Assembly: GCF_949292005.1 (NCBI RefSeq) | Contig: NZ_CASEXV010000023.1 | Coordinates: 1-35,964 of the forward strand | Length of the DNA stretch: 35,964 nt | Direction: 5' to 3' | DNA from: an uncultured Bifidobacterium sp. | GTDB lineage: Bacteria; Actinomycetota; Actinomycetes; Actinomycetales; Bifidobacteriaceae | Shown: piece by piece, positions 23,726 to 31,130 of the stretch | Layout of the letters: each line of letters begins with the position of its first letter | Numbering within the stretch: the first letter of the stretch is position 1 | The notes under the pieces: model-generated | Told to the model about the DNA's origin: nothing | What the model saw: the letters and a program-made list of their open reading frames with translations, nothing else | The model's database searches: none | Program-made: the position numbers and the translations under genes

Positions 23726-26686
23726 ATGGTTGGTCCCCAGGACAACTCGTTATATTCATCTGAATCATCACGTCGCAATGGCGATGCCGTTTCCCATGCG
23801 CCTGATGGGGATCCGTCCCTGATTGGCGTTCCGGAACTGTCCCACGCGCTTCATGTCGACATCTCCCAGGGATTGGATCAGGCCGAGGTGGAGCGTCGGC
23901 TTGACAGCTTCGGACGGAATCGGCTGCAGGGAGCGCCCAAGGTTCCGGCTTGGAAGAAGTTCCTTCTGCAGTTCAAAGATCCGTTGGTGTATCTGCTGCT
24001 TGTCGCCACAGCCATATCATTGGTGGCGTGGTTCGTCGAGCGGGCGCGTTCCACGTCTGGCGAGAGTCTCCCCTTCGACGCCATCGTGATCGTGCTTATC
24101 CTCGTTCTCAACGCCGTGTTGGGCTATGTCCAGGAGGCCCGTGCCGAACAGGCGGTGGATGCGCTGGCGCGCATGACGGCGCCACAGACCTCCGTTCTTC
24201 GTGAAGGGAAGGTGGTCCATGTCGACACCACCGAGGTGGTGCCTGGCGACATCCTTGTTCTGGGTGAGGGCGACACCATATCCGCCGATGGACGCATCAT
24301 CTCGTCGGCCTCGCTGCGTGTAGCCGAGGCCAGTCTGACGGGGGAGTCCGTTCCCGTCTCAAAAAGGTCCGAGACGCTTGCTGAGGCGAAGGCGCTGGGA
24401 GATCGGTCGAATATGGTCTTCAATGGCACCGCGGTGACGCAGGGAACTGGTCGTGCGATTGTGACGTCGACGGGTATGCGCACTCAGGTCGGAAGAATCG
24501 CCGACATGTTGTCCCAAACTGGCGACGAATCGACGCCATTACAGCGTGAGATGGCCCACGTCTCGAAGATATTGGGCATCGCGGTCTGCATCATCGCCGT
24601 CGTCGTTCTCATCGCGCTCGCGGTTATGTCCGGCTTCCACAGTGTTGACGACGTGATCGAATCGCTACTTCTTTCGGTGTCTCTGGCTGTGGCGGCGGTC
24701 CCCGAGGGGTTGGCCACCATCCTCACCGTCGTGCTTGCTCTGGGTGTGCAGCGTATGGCCAAGCACCGGGCGATTGTGAAGAAGCTGTCCAGCGTGGAGA
24801 CACTGGGTTCGGCGTCCGTCATCTGCTCCGACAAAACGGGCACCCTCACCCGCAACGAGATGACGGTCGAACGAGTGGTCACGGCCAGTGGAGAGGTGCA
24901 GATTACCGGAACCGGGTATGCCCCACGTGGTCGAATGGTCGACGCGGATGGGTCCGACGACATTCCTGCAAGCGTCAGGGATGAGGTCATCTGCACCTTG
25001 GGGGCGGGAATTCTCGCCAACGACGGGGACCTCCGTGAGGGTGACGCCGATGGATCGTGGGAGACGGTGGGTGATCCGACGGAGGTGTCGCTGATCGTCG
25101 CGGGCCGCAAGGTCAAGGCCGATCGCAGGTATTCCGGATTCACTCGCGTGGCGGAGATTCCGTTCACGTCCGAACGCAAGCGAATGTCGGTCGTGGCCAG
25201 GGACGCCGCCGATGCTGACCGGCTTACGGTCTTCGCGAAGGGCGCTCCGGACGTGCTGCTCACGCACTGTACCCGCATTCGAGTGGCGGGAGCCGTCAGA
25301 CCATTGACCGAAGGTGACAGGCAGACGATTCTTGCGGATGTGGAACGACTGTCCTCACAGGCGTATCGAACGCTGGGACAGGCCTATCGCCCACTGCAGA
25401 CGCCGACTTTGGCCGATATACCGGGAATCACGACGAACGCGGCTGGCCAGGTGACCGAGATGGCCGAGCAAAGCGACATCGTGGAATCCGAGTTGATCTG
25501 GGCGGGAATGGTCGGCATCATCGATCCGCCACGAACCGAGGTGCGCGACAGCATCGCCGAGGCTCATAGGGCTGGCATCCGCACGGTGATGATCACCGGG
25601 GACCATCCTCTGACCGCGTCCCGGATCGCATCCGATCTGGGAATAGTCGATAAGGGCGCGGCCGCTCTCACTGGCGACCAGCTTGATGCATTCACCAATG
25701 AGGAGGATCTCGATAAGGCCACGGCCAGTGTCTCGGTGTATGCGCGAGTCGCTCCGGAGCACAAGTTGACGATCGTCAATTCCCTTCAACGGCAGGGGAA
25801 CATCGTCGCCATGACCGGAGACGGCGTGAATGACGCGCCGGCGGTGAAATCCGCGGATATCGGTGTGGCAATGGGAATCACCGGGACGGAGGTCACCAAG
25901 GAGTCCGCCTCCATGATCCTGGCTGATGATAATTTCTCCACAATCGTCGCCGCGGTGCGTGAGGGTAGGGGGATTTTTGACAACATCAGGAAATTCCTTC
26001 GCTATCTGCTCAGCTCCAACATGGGCGAGGTGTTCACGGTGTTCGGTGGCGTCGTCTTCGCTGGATTCCTGGGCATAACTCAACCGGGTTCCCAGTCGGT
26101 CACCGTGCCGTTGCTGGCGACACAGCTGCTGTGGATCAACCTCCTCACGGACGCGGCCCCGGCGCTCGCCATGGGTGTTGACCCGTCCACGGAGGACGTG
26201 ATGGGACGTCGTCCCCGGACTCTCGGTGAGCGGGTGGTGAATCGCGAGATGTGGGGGGATGTGATTTACATCGGAATCATTATGGCCGCCGTCACTCTCA
26301 TGGGGATGGACATGCACCTCGCCGGTGGTCTGTTCACCGATCGTTCCGTGGGAGGCAGCCACGAGTTTCAGATGGTGGAGGCGAGAACGATGGGCTTCAC
26401 GATTCTGGTGTTTGCCCAGATGTTTAACGCGCTCGCATCACGATCCCATCTGCGCAGTGCGTTCTCGGGCTTCTTCTCCAACCACATGCTGTGGGGGGCC
26501 ATCGCGGTGTCGGTGGCCTTGCAGCTGGTCGTTATCTACGTTCCGTTCCTCAACACGGCCTTCGGAACCACGCCGTTGGGACCGCTGGCATGGGCCGAAT
26601 GCGTGGCGTTGGCCGCGTTCGTTCTTGTCGCCTCGGAACTGCGCAAGGTCGTTCTTCGGGCACGCGATCGGAAGGTGGCCGCCTGA
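23726..26686 (+). CDS. Cation-transporting P-type ATPase, Ca2+ (P2A) type
   Basis: A 986-residue membrane pump. It has an N-terminal cation-ATPase domain, actuator loop LTGESVPVSK near 205, phosphorylated Asp369 in SDKTGTLTRNEMT, and hinge TGDGVNDAPAVKSADIG near 697. About ten transmembrane helices are present. Ion-site residues of the Ca2+ group are visible: AVPEGLATILT in M4 and LLWINLLTDAAPALAMG in M6 (Asn and Asp). It should export Ca2+ or a related divalent ion, though Mn2+ or Na+ specificity cannot be excluded. ATG 23726 follows AAGGAGA by 8 nt. It is divergent from rlmB, with 286 bp between them; TAAAAT at 23597-23602 is a possible -10. Confidence 0.92.
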   Translation: MVGPQDNSLYSSESSRRNGDAVSHAPDGDPSLIGVPELSHALHVDISQGLDQAEVERRLDSFGRNRLQGAPKVPAWKKFLLQFKDPLVYLLLVATAISLVAWFVERARSTSGESLPFDAIVIVLILVLNAVLGYVQEARAEQAVDALARMTAPQTSVLREGKVVHVDTTEVVPGDILVLGEGDTISADGRIISSASLRVAEASLTGESVPVSKRSETLAEAKALGDRSNMVFNGTAVTQGTGRAIVTSTGMRTQVGRIADMLSQTGDESTPLQREMAHVSKILGIAVCIIAVVVLIALAVMSGFHSVDDVIESLLLSVSLAVAAVPEGLATILTVVLALGVQRMAKHRAIVKKLSSVETLGSASVICSDKTGTLTRNEMTVERVVTASGEVQITGTGYAPRGRMVDADGSDDIPASVRDEVICTLGAGILANDGDLREGDADGSWETVGDPTEVSLIVAGRKVKADRRYSGFTRVAEIPFTSERKRMSVVARDAADADRLTVFAKGAPDVLLTHCTRIRVAGAVRPLTEGDRQTILADVERLSSQAYRTLGQAYRPLQTPTLADIPGITTNAAGQVTEMAEQSDIVESELIWAGMVGIIDPPRTEVRDSIAEAHRAGIRTVMITGDHPLTASRIASDLGIVDKGAAALTGDQLDAFTNEEDLDKATASVSVYARVAPEHKLTIVNSLQRQGNIVAMTGDGVNDAPAVKSADIGVAMGITGTEVTKESASMILADDNFSTIVAAVREGRGIFDNIRKFLRYLLSSNMGEVFTVFGGVVFAGFLGITQPGSQSVTVPLLATQLLWINLLTDAAPALAMGVDPSTEDVMGRRPRTLGERVVNREMWGDVIYIGIIMAAVTLMGMDMHLAGGLFTDRSVGGSHEFQMVEARTMGFTILVFAQMFNALASRSHLRSAFSGFFSNHMLWGAIAVSVALQLVVIYVPFLNTAFGTTPLGPLAWAECVALAAFVLVASELRKVVLRARDRKVAA

Positions 26687-26697
26687 CGATTCAGACA

Positions 26698-26739
26698 GGA
26701 TTCGGCACCGCCATCACCGTCATGGGTGGTGCCGAATCC
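26698..26739. terminator. Bidirectional terminator between P-type ATPase and dcd
   Basis: GGATTCGGCACC (26698-26709) and GGTGCCGAATCC (26728-26739) form a perfect 12-bp stem. It fills the 57-bp gap between the convergent genes, 11 bp from one stop and 4 bp from the other. Confidence 0.75.
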
Positions 26740-26743
26740 ATCC

Positions 26744-27325
26744 CTAATCGTCGATGCGCGCCCGGTAGAAATTCACATATGAGCGTGACGGTGTGGGACC
26801 TCGCTGTCCCTGATAGTGTGAGCCGGTTCCCATGGAGCCGTAAGGATGCTCGGATGCGGAGCTGAGCCTGAAGAAGCACATCTGCCCGATTTTCATGCCG
26901 GGCCACAATTTGACGGGAAGCGTGCTGACATTGGACAGTTCAAGCGTGATGTGCCCCTGGAATCCCGGGTCGATGAACCCCGCTGTCGAATGGGTAAGAA
27001 TTCCCAGTCGTCCCAAGGAGCTTTTGCCCTCCAGCCTGGCGGCGATCGTCGCGTCCAGTTCGACGCGTTCCCACGTCGAGGCGAGGGCAAACTCACCCGG
27101 ATGCAATATCCATGGCTCGTCGGGGGCGACCTCGAACTGCTCCGTGAGGGCACCCTGGTTCTCCGCGGGATCCACGTAGGTGTATGCGTGGTTGTTGAAC
27201 AGACGGAAGTACCGGTCCAGCCGCACGTCGATGGACGCGGGTTGAACCATGTCGGGGCTCCAAGGGTCGAGCGTGATGTGGCCGTCTGCCTGGGCGGCGA
27301 GAATATCGCGATCGGACAGAAGCAT
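26744..27325 (-). CDS. dcd: dCTP deaminase, probably dUMP-forming (bifunctional)
   Basis: A 193-residue nucleotide enzyme of the Dcd/dUTPase fold that supplies dUMP for thymidylate synthesis. The core reads EGKSSLGRLG (99-108), HSTAGFIDPGFQGHITLEL (112-130) with catalytic Glu129 and Arg106, and the C-terminal lid has QGQRGPTPSRSY. From memory, E. coli Dcd reads HVTAHRIDPGW at this place and releases dUTP. HSTAGFIDPGF is the form seen in the bifunctional Mycobacterium and Methanocaldococcus enzymes that go on to dUMP, so I favour that activity. ATG 27325 has AAGGAGA 7 nt upstream; the frame is open for 66 further codons without a ribosome site. Confidence 0.93.
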   Translation of the reverse strand: MLLSDRDILAAQADGHITLDPWSPDMVQPASIDVRLDRYFRLFNNHAYTYVDPAENQGALTEQFEVAPDEPWILHPGEFALASTWERVELDATIAARLEGKSSLGRLGILTHSTAGFIDPGFQGHITLELSNVSTLPVKLWPGMKIGQMCFFRLSSASEHPYGSMGTGSHYQGQRGPTPSRSYVNFYRARIDD

Positions 27326-27426
27326 TATGTTCTCCTTGATGGTCTGACTGCATCCCGCTAGAGGCGGTCGCATATGACCGCTCTGCCAGTCTAGCCGCTT
27401 TCCGGCGCGGGAAGGATGTTGCGCGA

Positions 27427-27432
27427 TACAGT
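27427..27432 (+). promoter_or_regulatory. -10-like TACAGT 7 nt before the esterase gene
   Basis: TACAGT ends 7 nt before the ATG at 27440, and no good Shine-Dalgarno site is present, so the transcript may be leaderless. No clear -35. Confidence 0.4.
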
Positions 27433-27439
27433 GGGACCT

Positions 27440-28195
27440 ATGTCGCAGCGTTCCGATTCCCTTCCCGGTCGTGTCTCCTCCGTGGTCCCTGGCGTTTTTG
27501 GCGAGAGGCTCGAGGTTCGGCATGAGCTATGGTCCCGTGGGCATGGGTCGTCCGCTCCGGGCCGGCCTCTTATCGTCTGCCTGCATGGATGGGGGTCGAA
27601 CGAGGCGGACATCGCCGACATCATGCGTTATATAGCGCCCTTCAACGATTACGTGTCCCTGCGGGCTCCTTTGGTCCTTGAGGAGGGCGGGTCGTCATCG
27701 TCCGGTCTTCCGATCGGAGCATACTCATGGTTTCATGATTGTGTTCCCACAGGCGAGGATCTGGATCGTGACGCTTATGCCGCCGCAGTGGCCATAGACC
27801 GCTGGGTGAAAGGGAATATTCCCGCGGACCGTGACGTCGTTCCACTGGGATTTTCCCAGGGGGGTCTTCTCGCGGTTCACCTTCTACGGGTGAACGCGGC
27901 GCGCTATCGGGCCGCGATATCCCTGTCGGGTTTTCTCGCGCCCGGCGTGGTTGATGGGAGCGCCCCTGAGGACGATGAGCTTCCCGAGCGCGAGACGCCG
28001 GTCTTTTTCGGGTATGGCCTGGCGGACACTGTTATTCCGCGGTATGAGATCCAGGCCATGTCGGCATGGCTGGACGAGCATACATGGCTCACGTCGCACG
28101 GATATCCGCGTCTTGATCATTCCGTGAGCCTTGAGGAGTTCGCGGATATCAGACAGTGGCTTATGCTCAATGACATCTCGTCAGGCGTGATATGA
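27440..28195 (+). CDS. Alpha/beta-hydrolase, phospholipase/carboxylesterase family
   Basis: A 251-residue cytoplasmic hydrolase of the YpfH/carboxylesterase type. It has the oxyanion HGWGSN (49-54), nucleophile GFSQGG (Ser139), acid in GLADTVIP, and histidine in RLDHSVS near the end, so the triad is complete. The physiological ester is unknown. An upstream ATG at 27416 abuts a GGGAAGG and is unlikely; ATG 27440 has a -10-like TACAGT 7 nt before it. The gene is divergent from dcd and convergent with the antiporter gene. Confidence 0.88.
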   Translation: MSQRSDSLPGRVSSVVPGVFGERLEVRHELWSRGHGSSAPGRPLIVCLHGWGSNEADIADIMRYIAPFNDYVSLRAPLVLEEGGSSSSGLPIGAYSWFHDCVPTGEDLDRDAYAAAVAIDRWVKGNIPADRDVVPLGFSQGGLLAVHLLRVNAARYRAAISLSGFLAPGVVDGSAPEDDELPERETPVFFGYGLADTVIPRYEIQAMSAWLDEHTWLTSHGYPRLDHSVSLEEFADIRQWLMLNDISSGVI

Positions 28196-28238
28196 CGCGA
28201 CGTGACGGCAAAGGCTGGGAGCAGCCGCTTGCGCCGGG

Positions 28239-30314
28239 TCACAATTCGGACTCGGCATCGACCTGCATGACGTAGACATTCCTCCGTAGCTGTCGCATCT
28301 GAGTGCGGTTGATTCTCCCGCTTTCATACATGTCTTGGATGATGCCCAGCTCGATCGCGTAGCTGTCGCGTTTGGCCTCCTCGGTCTGCATGATCGCATC
28401 GGCGCTGTCCGAGACATTCGGACGGTTGCGCAGCGAGGCTTCGGCGCGGCGGTAGTCGAGGATGAGCGTCGAGCAATGCTCGGTTCTGTAGGTGTTGCGC
28501 CCCATCTCCTCGTAGAGCCGGTCGATCACGTATTCCATGGCGTCGATCTGTATGGACCGCATGGCCGCATAGACTCGGTTCTCGCTCATCAAAGGGGTCG
28601 TGCGAAGGATTATCCCGCCTCCGCGACGCGCCAGAATCGTCAGCCGGCGTTGAAGGGCTCTGAATCTGCCGCGGATCTGTGAGACTGTGCCACGTGTGGG
28701 AACGGCTGATGAGGTATGGCGCAGCGTGTTCATGAGAAGGTCGAGTATGCGCTCGCAGGCTTCGACCTGCAGGTCGGGCGAGATGGAGTCGTCGGCGATG
28801 CCGAAGGCCTTGGTTCTTTCAAGACGTTGTTTGACGTAATCCTTTTCCCAGTGCAGAGCCTCGATCTGAAGCAGTTCGAGGTCCTGGGGATCCGATGCTC
28901 CCAAACGTTGCTTGAGGCGGGTGATCCGCTTGGTGTACGAGTCGATGACGTGCAGGACGGACCGTCTGTTCTCGGGGGAGACTCGTCCCGTCAGCTCCTC
29001 CACGGTCCTGCGCAGGACATCAATGGTGATCCGGGTCATTTCCGTGGAGGCCACGGCGCGGTTCGGCGCAAGCAGGGGAAGAAGGAAATTGGCCAGCACA
29101 AGCGTGACGATGATAACTCCGGATGCGATGAAGATCAGCTCATCACGCATGGGGAAGGCGTCGCCGGTGCTCACTGTGTAGGGGATGGTGAACATCAGTG
29201 AGAGGGTGATCGTTCCTTTGGCGCCGCCCACGGTCATCACCATTGCGGACCGCCAGCGTGATGGCGTCATCCGTCTGCGACGTCTGGTCTTTGCGTCCTT
29301 CGTCATTCTCAGCATTCCCGCCACCCACAGGAACCGCATGCCGATCACGACGACGGACGTGAGGGCGATGATGCCGAGAAGGAGGGCGTTGCTCACCCCT
29401 GGATTGTCCCAGCTGGCGCTCATGGCGTCGGGCAGCTGCATGCCCAGGAGGATGAACACGGCGCCGTTAAGACTGAACGACAGCACGGACCACACGCTGT
29501 CCGCGACGATGTTCGTTCTTGAGACGTTTGGTCCGATGCCGGTTCGATCGAACCGCACCGTCAGGCCCGCCGCGACGACCGCGAGCACTCCTGAGACATG
29601 CGCGAGATCCTGCGCTCCGAGATACACCAGGAAGGGGAGAAAAAGCTCCATGAGTATGCGTGTCGTGGTGGTTTCCCAGCCCAAGGACCGAGAGGTTTCG
29701 AATATCCAGTTCGCGGCCAATCCGACGGCTATGCCGATCAGCGTTCCTCCCACGAACGACGTGAGGAATTGCTCGGCGGCGTGGTGGACGGAGAGAGTCC
29801 CGGTGACCGCCGCCAGAATGGAGAACTGGAATCCGATGATCCCCGATGCGTCGTTGAATAGCGATTCGCCCTCAAGCGTTCCTCGTTGGCGTGATGATAG
29901 AGAGGCCTCGTGCCCCAATGACGACACTGCGACCGCATCCGTGGGTCCCAACGCCGCGCCAAGCGCGAAGGCTCCCGCCATGGGAACGGCGGACCACACG
30001 GCGTTGACCGACAGTCCGACCGCGACCATGGTGGCCAGCGCCAGTCCGACCGCAAGGGATAGGGATGGGCCGAGCGTGTTGAGCAATGCCGTTTTGTCTA
30101 TTCGATGCGCTTCGAGGTACAGCAGTGGCGCGATGAACAGCAGCATGAAAAGCTCAGGTTCCAGATCCGCCTGGGGAAAGACCGGAAGAAGCGTCGCCAG
30201 CGCGCCGATGCCGATCTGCACCAGCGGAGTCGATACCCGCGGGATGAATCTGCTGATGAAGGACGAGAGCACGACAGAGCCGACGATGCATAGGATCAGC
30301 GTCAGAACGTTCAC
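28239..30314 (-). CDS. Na+/H+ antiporter, CPA1 (NhaP) family
   Basis: A 691-residue membrane antiporter exchanging Na+ (or K+) for H+. The first 425 residues hold about 12 helices. The CPA1 ion-site pair is visible: ALGPTDAVAVSSLG (121-134) with Asp126, and EGESLFNDASG (148-158) with Asn154-Asp155. The remaining 265 residues are a hydrophilic, Arg/Glu-rich helical cytosolic domain, longer than in many bacterial NhaP proteins, which may sense pH or a ligand. The start is GTG at 30314 with GGGAG 8 nt upstream. It is divergent from tadA. Confidence 0.91.
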   Translation of the reverse strand: MNVLTLILCIVGSVVLSSFISRFIPRVSTPLVQIGIGALATLLPVFPQADLEPELFMLLFIAPLLYLEAHRIDKTALLNTLGPSLSLAVGLALATMVAVGLSVNAVWSAVPMAGAFALGAALGPTDAVAVSSLGHEASLSSRQRGTLEGESLFNDASGIIGFQFSILAAVTGTLSVHHAAEQFLTSFVGGTLIGIAVGLAANWIFETSRSLGWETTTTRILMELFLPFLVYLGAQDLAHVSGVLAVVAAGLTVRFDRTGIGPNVSRTNIVADSVWSVLSFSLNGAVFILLGMQLPDAMSASWDNPGVSNALLLGIIALTSVVVIGMRFLWVAGMLRMTKDAKTRRRRRMTPSRWRSAMVMTVGGAKGTITLSLMFTIPYTVSTGDAFPMRDELIFIASGVIIVTLVLANFLLPLLAPNRAVASTEMTRITIDVLRRTVEELTGRVSPENRRSVLHVIDSYTKRITRLKQRLGASDPQDLELLQIEALHWEKDYVKQRLERTKAFGIADDSISPDLQVEACERILDLLMNTLRHTSSAVPTRGTVSQIRGRFRALQRRLTILARRGGGIILRTTPLMSENRVYAAMRSIQIDAMEYVIDRLYEEMGRNTYRTEHCSTLILDYRRAEASLRNRPNVSDSADAIMQTEEAKRDSYAIELGIIQDMYESGRINRTQMRQLRRNVYVMQVDAESEL

Positions 30315-30439
30315 GGGTCTCTCTCCCTGCCGGTGTGCGTGACTGACATTTTACGGGTCTGATGTGTCCCGTGCGCGCCTCATGGCGAAATCGCTCACAA
30401 TCCGGTAAGGAGATGTGGTCGCCGTCGCCGCGGCCACGA

Positions 30440-30445
30440 TAGAGT
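30440..30445 (+). promoter_or_regulatory. -10-like TAGAGT 8 nt before tadA
   Basis: TAGAGT ends 8 nt before the ATG at 30454 and no Shine-Dalgarno site is seen, consistent with a leaderless or near-leaderless mRNA. No clear -35. Confidence 0.35.
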
Positions 30446-30453
30446 GGTCTGAC

Positions 30454-30933
30454 ATGAGGTATGAGGACGCCATGTCGGAAGCGCTGCAGCTCGCGGGTCA
30501 GGCGGCTCGGGCTGGGGATGTGCCCGTGGGCGCGGTTGTTCTTGATTCGAGTGGCGTCTGTATTGGCCGGGGGCGTAATCGACGTGAGCAGGGCGATCCA
30601 ATGGCCCACGCGGAAGTCGATGCCATCCGCCAAGCGGTTGTTCACCTCAAATCGTCCGCCGGGTCTTCTCGGCGCGAGAGTCCTTGGAACCTGTCCGGAT
30701 GCACTCTTGTGGTGACTCTGGAACCATGCCCCATGTGCGCGGGCGCCGTGGTTCAGGCGCATATCGATCGTGTGGTTTTCGGTGCCTGGGACGAGGGGAT
30801 GGGGGCGTGCGGCTCGGTGTGGGATATTCCACGCGACCCGCATGTGGGGCATCGTGCGGAAGTGATCGGGGGAGTCTGCGAGGGGGAATGCGCGTCCATC
30901 CTCCGCCGGTTTTTCGCCGATGGGAGGCGCTGA
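30454..30933 (+). CDS. tadA: tRNA adenosine(34) deaminase
   Basis: A 159-residue zinc deaminase that converts A34 to inosine in tRNA-Arg(ACG). The zinc and proton-shuttle motif HAEVDAIRQA (52-61, His52 and Glu54) is followed by PCPMCAGAVVQAHIDRVVFGA (Cys92 and Cys95). PMCAGA and the preceding VTLEP identify TadA over other deaminases. An extra stretch of about 14 residues (66-80) lies between the two motifs. A GTG or ATG farther upstream would add a tail with no ribosome site; ATG 30454 has a -10-like hexamer just before it. Confidence 0.92.
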   Translation: MRYEDAMSEALQLAGQAARAGDVPVGAVVLDSSGVCIGRGRNRREQGDPMAHAEVDAIRQAVVHLKSSAGSSRRESPWNLSGCTLVVTLEPCPMCAGAVVQAHIDRVVFGAWDEGMGACGSVWDIPRDPHVGHRAEVIGGVCEGECASILRRFFADGRR

Positions 30934-31130
30934 TGTGCCCGGATCGGCCGTGCCGCTGATTCTCTGGGGAAAACTGATTTCAATTCGGCTTTACGCAAGA
31001 GTCTATTGCCGAAAATCGAATCTGCTATAGATTTGAAGAGGAAAAGGCAGCGCTGGAATGGCCTGCCAGACTTGTCGCTCGCATCCTATGGTGCGTTCGG
31101 GCGCCATTCCTGTGACGTACGGAGGTATCG

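Noticed and set aside
24484..25278. Minus-strand open frame of 264 codons
   Set aside because: Shadow of the P-type ATPase; Ser/Thr/Arg-rich with no motif.
29185..30342. Plus-strand open frame of 385 codons
   Set aside because: Antisense to the Na+/H+ antiporter; Arg/Thr/Pro-rich translation of the opposite strand of membrane helices.
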